Below are positions 16,726 to 26,587 of a stretch of 64,000 nt of DNA, one piece after another; the stretch's first letter is position 1, and each line of letters starts with the position of its first letter. The stretch covers positions 272,511 through 336,510 of the forward strand of contig CAWFXI010000010.1 of assembly GCA_963819685.1 (NCBI GenBank). The letters run 5' to 3'. This stretch comes from CAIUGU01 sp963819685 (lineage in GTDB: Bacteria; Pseudomonadota; Gammaproteobacteria; Steroidobacterales; Steroidobacteraceae). A program made the position numbers and the translations under genes. The notes beneath the pieces are model-generated. The model was not told the origin of the DNA and did not search any database. It saw only the letters and a list, made by a program, of their open reading frames with translations.

Positions 16726-17307
16726 ATGATGAACAAGATTCTGGTCGCATCCGTAGCAGCGCTGATCGGGAGTGCCGCCGTCGCTGCACCGGTGACATAC
16801 TCGCTTGATCCCGAACATACCTATCCAAGCTTCCAGGCCGACCACATGGGCGGCATGTCGAACTGGCGCGGCAAGGTCAAGAAGACCACGGGCACGTTCG
16901 TATACGACAAGGAAGCGAAGTCCGGCACAGTCGATGTAACGATGGACATGACCACCATCGACTTCGGCCACGACGGCTTGAATACCCATGCGAAAACCGC
17001 GGATATGCTGGATGTCGCCAAGTTTCCGACAGCTACCTACAAGGGCAAGCTGGCAAAGTTCAATGGCGACGTTCCCACTGAAGTGACCGGGGACCTGACG
17101 CTGCACGGCGTGACCAAACCCGTCACGCTGAAGGTCAACCAGTTCACCTGCCGGCCCCAGCACCCGATGGCAAAGGTTCCGCACTGCGGCGCAGATGCTA
17201 CGGCGACAATCAACAGAGCGGACTTCGGTATCAACTTCGGTGCGCAGATGGGATTCAAGATGGACGTGGTCCTGAATATCCAGGTTGAAGCCCTCGGGCC
17301 GAAATGA
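16726..17307 (+). CDS. YceI-family periplasmic lipid-binding protein
   Basis: A 193-residue YceI-like lipocalin fold that binds isoprenoid-type lipids in the periplasm. A signal peptide (MMNKILVASVAALIGSAAVA) precedes VTYSLDPEHTYPSFQADHMGG, the family's first strands; later motifs include KSGTVDVTMDMTTIDFG, MLDVAKFPTATYKGKL and DLTLHGVTKPVTLKVNQFTC. Two ATGs sit side by side after an AAGGA ribosome-binding site. It stands alone between divergent and co-oriented neighbours and is followed by a clear terminator. Confidence 0.92.
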   Translation: MMNKILVASVAALIGSAAVAAPVTYSLDPEHTYPSFQADHMGGMSNWRGKVKKTTGTFVYDKEAKSGTVDVTMDMTTIDFGHDGLNTHAKTADMLDVAKFPTATYKGKLAKFNGDVPTEVTGDLTLHGVTKPVTLKVNQFTCRPQHPMAKVPHCGADATATINRADFGINFGAQMGFKMDVVLNIQVEALGPK

Positions 17308-17363
17308 CTTGAGGCGCGACAGCGCGAGGCGCAAGCCCGCCTGAAGCGCAATGGTCTGGAAAG

Positions 17364-17397
17364 GCCGTCCCTGCACAGCGCGGGGACGGCTTTTTTC
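17364..17397 (+). terminator. Rho-independent terminator after the YceI-family gene
   Basis: Stem GCCGTCCC (17364-17371) pairs with GGGGACGGC (17382-17390), followed by TTTTTTC. Textbook intrinsic terminator 57 bases past the stop. Confidence 0.9.
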
Positions 17398-17447
17398 TTG
17401 CCTGGCCTGTATTGTTGTCTCTTTAGAGTTCACGAGTCCCGCAGATC

Positions 17448-18263
17448 TTGGGCATCACACTGACCTCGCTGTACGTCTATCCCGTCAAATCCTGCCGGGG
17501 GATCGAAGTTGCACACGCAAAGCTCACGCCTGCCGGCCTTGAGCACGATCGGGAATGGATGGTGGTGACGCCAACAGGCCGGTTCGTCACCCAGCGCGAG
17601 GAACCACGGCTGGCGCTCATCAACACCTTCCTCGATGACGAAGGACTGCAGCTCGAAGCTCCGGGTGCCGGGGATCTTTTCGTACCCTTCAATACGCGCG
17701 GTGAGGCAACCACTGCCACCGTCTGGAATGACCGTTGCGGAGCCTTCGACATGGGTAGCGCGGCCGCAGACCTGTTGACCGCGTTTCTCGGCAAGCCGCA
17801 TCGCCTTGTCAGGTTCAATCCCGCAAGCCGTCGCGCCAGCAACGCACGCTGGACGGGGACAATCGAGGCGCTGAACCTTTTCTCTGACGGGTTTCCGCTG
17901 CTGGGCATTTCAGAGGCCAGCCTCGAGGATCTCAACCAGCGTCTCGCGGTACCGTTGCCGATGAACCGTTTTCGCCCCAATCTCGTTTTCGCAGGGTTAG
18001 AGCCCTACGGTGAGGACGCCCTCAACGAACTGACAGACGGTGACGTGCGGATACGCGCAGTGAAGCCCTGCACGCGCTGCAAGATCACGACGACAGATCA
18101 GAAAACCGGAACAGCGATTGGCGCGGAACCCCTGGCGACACTCAGGACCTATCGACTCAGCAAGGATCCGCAAGGAGTGCTGTTCGGCCAGAACATGATT
18201 CCGGTGAGCGGCATCGGCGCATCGCTTGGTGTGGGCCAGACCTTCGAGCCCTCATGGCGCTGA
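17448..18263 (+). CDS. MOSC-domain protein with N-terminal beta-barrel (YcbX-like)
   Basis: A 271-residue protein of the MOSC_N plus MOSC type, related to YcbX and mARC, which reduce N-hydroxylated substrates with a molybdenum cofactor held by a conserved cysteine. Visible are LYVYPVKSCRGIEVAHAKLTPAGLEHDREWMVV at the N-terminus, RFRPNLVFAGLEPYGED and the cofactor-region motif VKPCTRCKITTTDQKTG around residue 205-220. The C-terminal ferredoxin domain of YcbX is absent. Start is TTG at 17448. Its last 107 bases overlap, tail to tail, the 3' end of the broken RND gene on the other strand. Confidence 0.88.
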   Translation: MGITLTSLYVYPVKSCRGIEVAHAKLTPAGLEHDREWMVVTPTGRFVTQREEPRLALINTFLDDEGLQLEAPGAGDLFVPFNTRGEATTATVWNDRCGAFDMGSAAADLLTAFLGKPHRLVRFNPASRRASNARWTGTIEALNLFSDGFPLLGISEASLEDLNQRLAVPLPMNRFRPNLVFAGLEPYGEDALNELTDGDVRIRAVKPCTRCKITTTDQKTGTAIGAEPLATLRTYRLSKDPQGVLFGQNMIPVSGIGASLGVGQTFEPSWR

Positions 18264-21200
18264 CGCGTTCAGGTGAAGGCTGGACCGCGACCTCGACCGG
18301 CTGGCCACGACGCAGTTTCCGCTTCATCCATTTCTGGAAATCGTCCACCAGCGTAAAGACCACGGGCACCACGAACAGGCTCAAGGCAGTCGAGGCGAGC
18401 AGGCCACCGATCACCGTCACGCCCATCGGCGCGCGGAAGCTGGGATCGCCGGACAAGCCAAGCGCAATCGGCAGCATGCCGGCGCCCATCGCAATGGTGG
18501 TCATCACAATGGGCCGTACGCGCTTCGCGCATGCATCGATCAGCGCATCGAACCGGCCGAGCCCATGTTCGCGCTGAGCCATCTCGGCGTATTCGACGAT
18601 CAGGATGGAGTTCTTCGTCACGATGCCCATCAGCATCAGCATGCCGATCATCGACGAAATCGATCACCTCGATATTGCAACACGAACAGACAGACAACCG
18701 CACCGCCTAGCGAAGGCGGCAACGCTGAAAGGATCGTGATCGGCTGAAATGCGTCCTTGAACAGGACGACCAGCAACCCGTAGACGCAGAGAATGCCGAT
18801 GACCACGGCGAACATGAAACCCGTCACGAGCTGCCGAAAGATCTCCGATTGCCCGGCGACCACTTCACGCACCGTTGCCGGCAGCTGCAGCATCGCAGGC
18901 GTTGCGTGTGCGGCTGCCATCATGTCGCCGAGTGCCTGGCCGTTCAGGTCTGCCGTGATATCGACGTTGCGATTGCGGTCGTAACGCGAAATCTGCGCCG
19001 GCCCCGAACCGAACGAGATATCCGCGACATTGCGCAGCGCCACCGGGCCCTGCCGGCCTGCAACCGTCAACAGACCGATCTGTTCAATGTCGGCCCGCGC
19101 AGCATCGTTCATCCGCACGCGGATCGGAATCTGCCGCGATGGCAGATTCAGCTTGGCGAGTCCGGCCGACCGCGTCACCACTCGTCGCGATGCGCGTGAC
19201 AAGTCCCAGGGATTCCGTCGTGACGCCCAGCTCGGCTGCCCGTTCCGGCAACGGCCGGACAACGATTTCGGGCTGCACGAGGCTCGCGGAAGAGGTGACG
19301 ATTCCCAGCTTCGGAATCGTACGCATATCCTGTTCGACCGCGGCTGCGGCCGCCTCCAGTTCAACAGGATCCTCGCCTACCAGCGTGATCTGCATCTGGC
19401 TGCCAAACTGGTTACCGAATGCAAAGCGCACACCGGGGACATCGGTCACTCGTGTCATGATCTCGCGCTGAATGTCCTGCTGAGATGCGATCACGATCAG
19501 CAAAGGGCAGCAGCACAACCTGCAGTTGAGCCCGATTGACACTGCCGGCGGATCCCCCGCTCGCCGAATCCTCCCCCACCAACTCTGCGAACCTCCGATC
19601 GTGGTGTAGATCCGCTCCACTTCCGGAATATCGGTCAGACGGCTGCGCACGTCTTCGGCAGCCACGCGGGTCTCCTCGAGCGTCGAACCCGGCGGCAGCT
19701 CCACTGTCAGCGACGTGAAGCCGACATCGCTTTGGGGTGAAAAACCCATGGACAGCAGCGGCACCAGAGCGAACGAGCCGACCAGCATGCCGGTCGCGAC
19801 ACCGACCGTAATCCGGCGATGCTGCAGGCACCACTTCACGGAGCGCAGATACCATTCTTTCATGCGGCTGGTTTCCGGCCCCTGCTCGTGCGGCCGCATC
19901 AGGTTTGCCGCCATCATGGGCGTGAGCATTCGCGCCACCAGCAGTGAAAACAGCACCGCCACCGTCGCAGTGAAAGCAAACGGCCTGAAGAACTCACCCG
20001 GTATGCCGCTCATGAAAGCGACCGGCACAAAGACTGCGCACAGCGTCAGCGTCGTAGCGACCACCGCGAGTCCAATCTCGATGGCGGCATCCGTGGCTGC
20101 CTGCAACGGTGACTTGCCCATGCGCAGATGCCGGAAGATATTTTCGACCTCAACGATGGCGTCATCAACGAGCATGCCGACGACCAGCGACAGCGCGAGC
20201 AGCGTCAGGGTATTCAGCGTGTACCCCAGCAGTTCCATCACCCAGAACGTGGGAATTACTGCGAGCGGCAGTGCGACCGCAGACACGAGGGTGGCACGCC
20301 AGTCGCGGAGAAAGAACCACACGACGGCAATCGCGAGAATCGCTCCTTCAAACAGCATCTCCATGGATGCTCTATACGATTCGCGGATATAGCCGACGGT
20401 CGAGGAGACCTCGGTGAACTTGATGTCGGGATACTGCTTCTGCAGGCGTGCAACCGTAACGCGAACGTCTTCGGCGACGCCGAGCGCACCCGCCCCCCAC
20501 GAGCGCACGATCTCAAAGCCGACGACCGGTTTGCCATCCAGCAGCGCGAGCTGCCTGCGCTCGGCCGCCTGATCGTGAATCTCGGCGACGGTGTCGAGGC
20601 GCACATTGCGGCCATCCTGCAGCAGGATTGGCAGGGACGCCAGTTCCTGGGCAGACGTGATGGTGCCCACAGTCCTGACATTCTGCTCGAGCCCGCCGAC
20701 GCGTGCTTCGCCGCCGGGGTACTCTGCCTGGATGCGCGCCAGCTGGCGCGAGATGTCCCCCGCCGTAATGCCAAGTGCAGCGAGGCGGTCGGGATTGAGA
20801 TCGACGCGAATCTCGCGGGTCACGCCGCCCACCCGATTGACCTGCCCCACGCCTGGCACGGCAGTCAGTTCGCGCACCACGGTCAGGTCGATGAACCACG
20901 AGAGGTCCGTGTCGCTCATGCCCTCGGCCGCGACACCGAAAGTCAGGATCGGCTGACCTGCGGTCGTTGCCCGGGAAATCACCGGTTCATTGGCATCGGT
21001 CGGGAGATCACTGCGGATCCGTGTCACCGCATCGCGGACATCGTCCACCGCCTGGTTGATATCGCGATCGAACAGGAATTCGGCACTCGTAGAGGACGAT
21101 CCCACGCTCGCCGTCGAGCGGATGTGCTGCACGCCGGTTACGGTTGCAATCGCATCCTCGATCTTGCGCGTGACCTCCGACTCCATCTGCGACGGCGGCA

Positions 21201-21360
21201 CCCCCGGATACACGACCGATACGGTGACGGTCTGGAATTCGATATCCGGCTGGTCCTGCACGCCCAGCCGGTTGAAGCTGATCAGGCCACCGATCATCAG
21301 GATGATGAACATCACGACCACAGGGGTCGGGTTGCGGATCGCCCAGGTAACGAAATTCAT
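18157..21360 (-). pseudogene. Second RND efflux pump gene, broken by at least four frameshifts
   Basis: Spans an AcrB-type pump of about 1,065 codons in pieces. It starts MNFVTWAIRNPTPVVVMF and keeps the TM4 motif VVGMLVDDAIVEVENIF. The frame breaks near 19,580 and is restored near 19,500, so a stretch of normal porter sequence (GSAGSVNRAQLQVVLLPFAD) is out of frame. It breaks again near 19,180, where the text continues as PSRQIPIRVRMNDAARADIEQ, and near 18,660, continuing MIGMLMLMGIVTKNSILIVEYAEM to the stop at 18157. It overlaps its adaptor by four bases. Either real decay or clustered assembly errors; if intact, it is a second HAE1 pump. Confidence 0.85.
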
Positions 21361-22471
21361 GGAACGACCTTGACCTGGTCGCCGTTCTTCAGAAACGCGG
21401 CGCCTTTCGCGACGACCCGTTCACCGGCCTTGAGCCCTTCGACAATCTTCGATTTCATCTCCATGGATGCCGCCCGATCTGCACGCGCCGGCGTTCCACT
21501 TTGTCCCCGGGCTGCAGAACGAAGACATAGCTGTAACCATCCTGCGCCACGACACTCGACAGTGGCGCCAGGTTGGCCTCTGCCGAACTCGTTTCCACGA
21601 CGCCACGGGCAAACATCCCAGGACGGGCAGGTGAACCCGGCTCGATGTCGACATAGACGAGGCCCATGCGATTGGTGCTGGTGACCGTTGGAGCAACGAT
21701 TCGCACCTTGCCCGTAAGGTCAGTGCCGTCTGCCGTCGTCAAGTGCGCCACCTGGCCGACCTTCAATTCCCTGAGCCGGGCTTCAGGCACTTCGCCGCGC
21801 CACTCTATCCGGCCATCACGCAGGAGTCGCAGCATCTCGCTGCCGCTTTGCGCCACCTGGCCAACATTGACGGTGCGGGAAGTGATGATGCCGTCATAGG
21901 GTGCCTTGACGCGTGTGTACCGGAGCTTCAGTTCAGCGAGATCGAGGTCTGCGCGCGTCGCTTCGACTCTGCCCTGGGCCGTGAGCTGATCACTGCGCAG
22001 CCGGTCCACGTCAGCCTTGGAAAACACAGCGGAACTCGCGAGCATCTCGGCTCGCTGCAGTGCTGCTTCCGCATTGACGAGCTGTGCTTCGGACTGCTTC
22101 AACGCCGCCCGCTTTGCGGCCGCCTCCGCCTCGAGCATGCTGCCCGACAGCCTGATCAGCTCCTGGCCACGTTTGACACGATCACCGACCTCGACCAGCA
22201 CGGAATCCACCCGGTACCCGCCCACTTCCGGGCCGATGACAATGTCCTGCCAGGCCTGGATCGATCCGGTAACGGCAATGGTCTTTGGCACGTTGGTCGA
22301 CTTGACGGCGACCACATTGACGGTGAGCGCCACCGGAGCCGCAACCTGCGGTTCGGCACCTTGCACGTCTGCTGCCACCCCTGCCATGAACAGGGCAGCG
22401 ACGGGCAAGGAACGCCGCAAGGACGCAGACATGATCAGCAACTGCAATGGACGGGAACTGCGCGTATTCAT
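21357..22471 (-). CDS. RND efflux periplasmic adaptor of the second pump, one frameshift
   Basis: A membrane-fusion protein of about 370 residues. After a signal peptide (SLPVAALFMAGVAADVQGA) come the lipoyl motifs (DIVIGPEVGGYRVDSVLVEVGDRVKRGQELIRL), a coiled-coil hairpin, KAPYDGIITSRTVNVGQVAQSG, and the barrel domain. The frame runs into a stop at 21455, but the expected ending (VEGLKAGERVVAKGAAFLKNG... VVP) continues in another frame to a TGA at 21357-21359 that overlaps the pump's ATG, so one base is missing or extra near 21,465. Starts at 22432, 22471 or a TTG at 22480 are possible; I used the ATG at 22471. Confidence 0.85.
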
Positions 22472-22616
22472 GGCACTCAATGGGTCGGAAGCAGGCGGCC
22501 GTCCTGCCGGCAGACCCTGGCAAGATAAAGCATACGGATGGTGGCCAACTTCAAGAAGTTACAAGAATTGTCAGCGGCTAAAGCGCTCTGATGCGGATAT
22601 CAGCTTACTGACATCG

Positions 22617-22632
22617 TATCAGGTACCTGATA
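22617..22632. promoter_or_regulatory. Perfect 16-bp palindrome, likely MarR operator
   Basis: TATCAGGTACCTGATA is a perfect inverted repeat in the 170-base gap between the divergent adaptor and marR-type genes, 12 bases upstream of the latter's ATG. A related half (GATATCAG...CTGACATC) lies just upstream. MarR dimers typically bind palindromes of this size between divergent genes. Confidence 0.55.
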
Positions 22633-22644
22633 TAACTCAACCCC

Positions 22645-23253
22645 ATGAAGCGCAGAATCGTCACGGCCGGACCCCTCAAGGAACAAGATCAGTTCCGGGA
22701 AAGACCGACGGATCTCGCTGAAGAACATCTCGGCTACCTGCTCAAGCGGTTACAGCACTCGATCCGGCAGGCCATTGATGAGCGGCTGCGCATGGCAGGT
22801 GTGGGCCTTTCCTTCGCGCACTTCGCCACGCTGATCGTCATCAGCCATCATCCCGGCATCTCCGGCGCCCGCATCGCCAAATCTGCAATGGTCACGGCCC
22901 AGACCATCAATACCATCCTGCGCCGCCTCGAAAGCGAAGGCAGCCTGGAGCGGAAGCCGCATCCGGACAACAAGCGCGTGGACTGCTGGTACATTACGGA
23001 AGCGGGCCGCGCCCAGATGGAGCATGCCAAGACAACGGCGGACCCCGTCTGGGAGACAATGCTCGCTTCGCTCGCAGAGAGCGAGGTGGCACAGCTTCGC
23101 GGGCTGCTCAAGCGCTGCATCGACGGGCTCGAACGAACCCGCGCGAGCACTGCAGAACCCGAACCCTCGGCCGCAGCACCGCGAAGACCGCGTCAGAGGC
23201 GACGGTCAACAGTGACTGGCAGGAAAGAACAGGTTTTCAGGATCAAGAGGTAA
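22645..23253 (+). CDS. MarR-family transcriptional regulator
   Basis: A 202-residue winged-helix protein. Residues 25-145 form the MarR domain: YLLKRLQHSIRQAIDERLRMAGVGLSFAHFATL, then GISGARIAKSAMVTAQTINTILRRLESEGSLER, and the wing KPHPDNKRVDCWYITEAG. An unusual basic Pro/Arg-rich tail (APRRPRQRRRSTVTGRKEQ) of about 35 residues follows and could add nonspecific DNA contact. It is divergent from the second RND operon and probably controls it through the palindrome in the shared gap. Confidence 0.9.
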   Translation: MKRRIVTAGPLKEQDQFRERPTDLAEEHLGYLLKRLQHSIRQAIDERLRMAGVGLSFAHFATLIVISHHPGISGARIAKSAMVTAQTINTILRRLESEGSLERKPHPDNKRVDCWYITEAGRAQMEHAKTTADPVWETMLASLAESEVAQLRGLLKRCIDGLERTRASTAEPEPSAAAPRRPRQRRRSTVTGRKEQVFRIKR

Positions 23254-23259
23254 GTAAGA

Positions 23260-23775
23260 ATGGCTATTTCGATGTATCAGGCTTCCGTTCCCGTCACGAC
23301 GCGCATGCTGACGACGCTGCGCCAGATTCTTGTGAAGGCTGAAGCCCATGCGCAGGCAAAGAAGATCGATGCCGGCGTTTTTCTGAACGGTCGCCTGTCA
23401 CCAGACATGCTGCCGTTGATCAAGCAGATCCAGATTGTGACCGACAACGCCAAGGGGATGGCTGCACGACTCGCGGGCACCGACATCCCGGTCTTTGAGG
23501 ACAACGAAACCACCTTTGCCGACCTCTATGCCCGGATCGACAAGACCCTGGCATTCCTGAGCAGCTTCAAGGCCAGCCAGATCGATGGCTCCGACGACCG
23601 GGACATCGCGTTGCCGATGGGTCCGGAACCCATGCATTTCACGGGACAGGCCTATCTGCTCGGATTTGCAATTCCCAACTTCTTCTTTCATGTGGTGACT
23701 GCGTACGCCATCCTGCGCCATCTGGGCGTCGACGTCGGCAAGCGGGACTACATCGGTCCACCGCCGCAAAAGTAA
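23260..23775 (+). CDS. DUF1993-family protein
   Basis: A 171-residue protein matching the DUF1993 family (DinB-like helical bundle): SMYQASVPVTTRMLTTLRQIL at the start, RLSPDMLPLIKQIQIVTDNAKGMAARLAG, ETTFADLYARIDKTLAFL, and the C-terminal NFFFHVVTAYAILRHLGVDVGKRDY. The biochemical role of the family is not established. It follows the marR-type gene by six bases and is probably cotranscribed with it. Confidence 0.85.
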   Translation: MAISMYQASVPVTTRMLTTLRQILVKAEAHAQAKKIDAGVFLNGRLSPDMLPLIKQIQIVTDNAKGMAARLAGTDIPVFEDNETTFADLYARIDKTLAFLSSFKASQIDGSDDRDIALPMGPEPMHFTGQAYLLGFAIPNFFFHVVTAYAILRHLGVDVGKRDYIGPPPQK

Positions 23776-23785
23776 GACGCGAGCC

Positions 23786-24172
23786 ATGAAGCGCGCCATC
23801 CTTGAGTGGGCCGTGATTGCCGCGGTTTTTGCACTCGCGGCCGGCGCGCGTTATCTCCTCGTACAACCGCCGGATGTTGCGCACGCCTGTGAGGCAGCCG
23901 CCGTCTCCGGTTGGTGCATGCTGCGGATGCTTGTGATCCGCAGCTTTGCGAATTTCGGATTGGGATATGCCGCGATGGCGGCCATCGTGCTGACCCTGTT
24001 CACCTGGAACCGCCTGATCGCCTGGGCAGCAGCGATGATCGGCGCTGCGGGCCTCATACTCTATTGCTACGAACCCGCAGCAGTGAGCTTTGTCACCGGC
24101 GTGCTCGTGCTGGCGCGCGCTCAATCAGGGCTCGCGCGTCCTTCGGGCCGGCAGCATGAGCAGCAGGCCTAA
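23786..24172 (+). CDS. Small integral membrane protein, unknown function
   Basis: A 128-residue protein with three to four hydrophobic segments: WAVIAAVFALAAGARYLLV (8-26), a middle stretch around MLVIRSFANFGLGYAAMAAIVLTLF, and LIAWAAAMIGAAGLILYCY. Two cysteines (HACEAAAVSGWC) sit in a likely external loop. It starts 10 bases after the DUF1993 gene in the same direction, so the three genes marR-DUF1993-this may be one unit. No family is recognised. Confidence 0.7.
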   Translation: MKRAILEWAVIAAVFALAAGARYLLVQPPDVAHACEAAAVSGWCMLRMLVIRSFANFGLGYAAMAAIVLTLFTWNRLIAWAAAMIGAAGLILYCYEPAAVSFVTGVLVLARAQSGLARPSGRQHEQQA

Positions 24173-24175
24173 GCT

Positions 24176-24205
24176 CCTGTCCCCTGTCCCCTATCCCCTA
24201 TCCCC
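24176..24205. repeat. Imperfect 7-bp tandem repeat
   Basis: About four copies of CCCCTGT/CCCCTAT in a row, directly after the membrane-protein stop. Simple-sequence repeat of unknown role; copy number could vary by slippage. Confidence 0.6.
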
Positions 24206-24315
24206 GCGGCGGTTGTATGTCCTAAGGACAGCTGCAGGGATTCCCGTGCCTGCGTAAACTGGCGATGCATTGACTGTTGCATGCCCGCAAGAACACCAGA
24301 ACACAGCAGGTGACG

Positions 24316-25404
24316 ATGATGCTGCGCACCCTTCGCTCCTCAGGATCGATCGGCTCCTCTCGACACATGCTCGCGGCCATTGCCCTGCTGCTCGCGCTGA
24401 CGACTGCGCCTGCCTATGCGGCAAAGACCGACGTCGTCGTGCTGCTCAATGGGGACCGGATCACTGGTGAGGTAAAGGAACTGTCCTACGGTCAGCTGAA
24501 ATTCAAGACCGACGACATTGGCACGATCTACATCGAGTGGACCAAGATCGCTTCACTCAGCACCACGCAGGTGCTTCAGGTCGAGTTGGCCGACGGCAGG
24601 CGCCTGTTCGGGCGCGCGCCTGAAAACGGCACGACGACGGGATCGCTCAGAATCCGGTCCAGGATAGAAGGCACGGAGGAACGGGTCCCCGTCGAATTGC
24701 CGATGGTCGACATCGTGCGACTGGCTGTCACGGAAGAAGGAGAGCCATGGCGCAAGCGCGTCGATGGCGACTTCAGTCTGGGCTACAGCTTCACGCAGGC
24801 AAGCAACGTCGAAGTGTTCAATGTCTCGGGACAGATCGGAGCGCGTGATCGCATCCGCAGGTGGAACGTGGCGCTCGACGCGCAGGTGACCTCCCAGGAG
24901 ATAGGTCCGGCGAGCCAGCGCAGCTCGCTGAATTCGGCGCTGGAACGCTACATGTCGAATCGCTACTACCGCGAAACGCAGCTCGAATTCAGCCGCAACC
25001 AGGAGCTTGGCCTGGATCTGCGCAGCCTGCTCGGCGGCACCGTGGGTCGATATCTCGTCCAGACCCAGAGCAGTGAGTGGCGTGCCGGTCTGGGTCTTGC
25101 CGGATCAATCGAAAACGGCACCGACGGCAGCAAACGCGAGAGCGTCGAGGCGCAGCTGACTACCAGTCTGCGCCTGTTCCGCTTCGACTCTCCGAAAACC
25201 AATGTGACGGCCAGTTTCTCGCTGTTGCCGAGTCTCACCGAATCGGGCCGGTGGCGCGGCGAAGCCAGTATCCAGGCGAGGCGGGAATTGATTACTGACC
25301 TGTTCTTTGAGATCTCGCTCAATGACAGCTACGACAACGAACCGACGGAAGGGGCCGAGACCAACGACTGGAACATCGGGACATCGATCGGCTATACGTT
25401 CTGA
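24316..25404 (+). CDS. DUF481-family outer-membrane beta-barrel protein (YdiY-like)
   Basis: A 362-residue exported protein. A signal peptide (MLAAIALLLALTTAPAYA) is followed by DVVVLLNGDRITGEVKELSYGQLKFKTDDIGTIYIEWTKIASL, an Sm/LSM-like N-terminal module often fused to DUF481, and then a barrel of alternating strands (DFSLGYSFTQASNVEVFNVS ... NDWNIGTSIGYTF) ending in phenylalanine as BAM substrates do. The true start is probably one of two adjacent ATGs at 24316. In E. coli YdiY is acid-inducible; the function is unknown. Confidence 0.85.
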   Translation: MMLRTLRSSGSIGSSRHMLAAIALLLALTTAPAYAAKTDVVVLLNGDRITGEVKELSYGQLKFKTDDIGTIYIEWTKIASLSTTQVLQVELADGRRLFGRAPENGTTTGSLRIRSRIEGTEERVPVELPMVDIVRLAVTEEGEPWRKRVDGDFSLGYSFTQASNVEVFNVSGQIGARDRIRRWNVALDAQVTSQEIGPASQRSSLNSALERYMSNRYYRETQLEFSRNQELGLDLRSLLGGTVGRYLVQTQSSEWRAGLGLAGSIENGTDGSKRESVEAQLTTSLRLFRFDSPKTNVTASFSLLPSLTESGRWRGEASIQARRELITDLFFEISLNDSYDNEPTEGAETNDWNIGTSIGYTF

Positions 25405-25420
25405 TTGATGTCTCCCCGGC

Positions 25421-26001
25421 TCAGAACTTCACCGTATATTTCTTTGCTTCGAGACAGGCACTGAAGCCTTTCTTGAAAGCTTCAATCTGCTGCGCCGAGG
25501 CCTGGGCGGTCAGCCTGCGTCTGTTGCGCTGGTCTGCTGCGCCGCCTGCTGTTTCGCGCCGCGTGCCTTGGCGCGCCCAGCGACGACACCCGCCGCGGCG
25601 CCCACCGCCGCACCCTCGCCAGCATCATCGTTGGCTATCTCACCTACGATCGCGCCCGCTGCCGCGCCCTTGACCGCCCCTTTCGCTCCAGCGCCCTTCG
25701 TCGCCTGCTCAACCTGCTGTTGCTGAGCGGCCGCCTGCTGCTGTTGCTGTTCAGCCTGTTTGGCGACCTGGAACGGGTCGCTGCCCGTGTTCTGCACGGA
25801 CCAGTTGTAACACTCGGTCTCGTCCTTGGATTGCTGGGCGGCAGTCTGTCCGGCGCCCGGAAAAGCGTAGACACCTAGCGTCGCCGCCAGCGTTTTTTGA
25901 CCCGTTGGCGGGGCGACAGGCGGTGTTGGAGCCTGTTGGGCCTGAACTGCGGAAGAAGCGGCTGCCACAATCAAAAAGGCGACGGTTGCGGGAATGCGCA
26001 T
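25421..26001 (-). CDS. Glycine-zipper family exported protein, one frameshift
   Basis: A signal peptide (MRIPATVAFLIVAAASSAVQA) precedes a Pro/Gln-rich stretch, a conserved patch YAFPGAGQTAAQQSKDETECYNWSV, a Gln-rich segment, and the glycine zipper GAVKGAAAGAIVGEIANDDAGEGAAVGAAAGVVAGR. The main frame stops at 25510, yet a coherent ending QASAQQIEAFKKGFSACLEAKKYTVKF runs in another frame to 25421, so one base is missing or extra near 25,505. Glycine zippers insert in membranes; the two cysteines may pair. It probably resides in the envelope. Start chosen at the ATG opening the signal peptide. Confidence 0.75.
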
Positions 26002-26123
26002 GACTGATTTCCTCCAGGCGAGGTTTGCAGTATCTGCGCTGAGAATCGGAAGTCGCAAGACAATTTGAACTGTGGATTTCCACATTGCGCCGGGCAGAGT
26101 CGCGATAGCGTCGACGACGCGCA

Positions 26124-26528
26124 TTGCCCTACGCTGCGCGACCAACCCGTTCTGAAGTGTGCCCGTGCGACCGATTTACGGAACGAACACTGGTCTTCGC
26201 CGGTTTCCGCTACAACGCCATCGATGCCGACGTTGTCATAGTCAGATCCGGTCCTGGGGCCGGCCTCTCGCAGAGTGCGGGAACGGGCGAATTCTGGGTC
26301 GATCCCGTCATCGGTGCAATCACGGAAATCCCGCTGAATGACACCTGGTCGATCGCACTGCGCCGCGATTTCGGTGGATCTAGTGTCGGGTCGGACTTCG
26401 CCCGGCGGGCGGCGGACTCCGTCCGCTGGCAAATTGACATGGACGATGAAAACGGTAGTGGCGCAAGCCGGTTCAAGTACGATATGGCGATGTCTGGTCC
26501 CGGATTCGGCTTGTCATTCACATTCTGA
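26124..26528 (+). pseudogene. C-terminal remnant of an outer-membrane beta-barrel protein
   Basis: The frame opens with Arg/Pro-rich noise and becomes barrel-like only from LVFAGFRYNAIDADVVIV onwards, through GEFWVDPVIGAITEIPLNDTWSIALRRDFGG to FKYDMAMSGPGFGLSFTF, a typical C-terminal strand with terminal phenylalanine. Signal peptide and N-terminal strands are missing, and the stretch SDFARRAADSVRWQIDMDD looks disturbed. I take it as a truncated, probably frameshifted, gene just upstream of the patatin gene. Confidence 0.45.
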
Positions 26529-26587
26529 TCGTAGCCGGATGCACGTGCCTCAGGGGCCGAAGCATCGGCCCACCGAAGGAGATCCGC

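Noticed and set aside
20128..21684. 518-residue plus-strand open frame
   Set aside because: Arg/His/Asp-rich antisense shadow of the second RND operon with no domain; the minus strand carries clear RND and adaptor motifs.
24176..24205. CRISPR-like or VNTR array
   Set aside because: Only four 7-base units with no spacers; kept as a simple tandem repeat.
26400..26425. Third copy of the REP-like hairpin (GGCGGACTCCGTCCGC)
   Set aside because: Only the small hairpin matches; the GTAG and GTCGCGGACGCGAC parts are absent and the bases fall within a coding frame.
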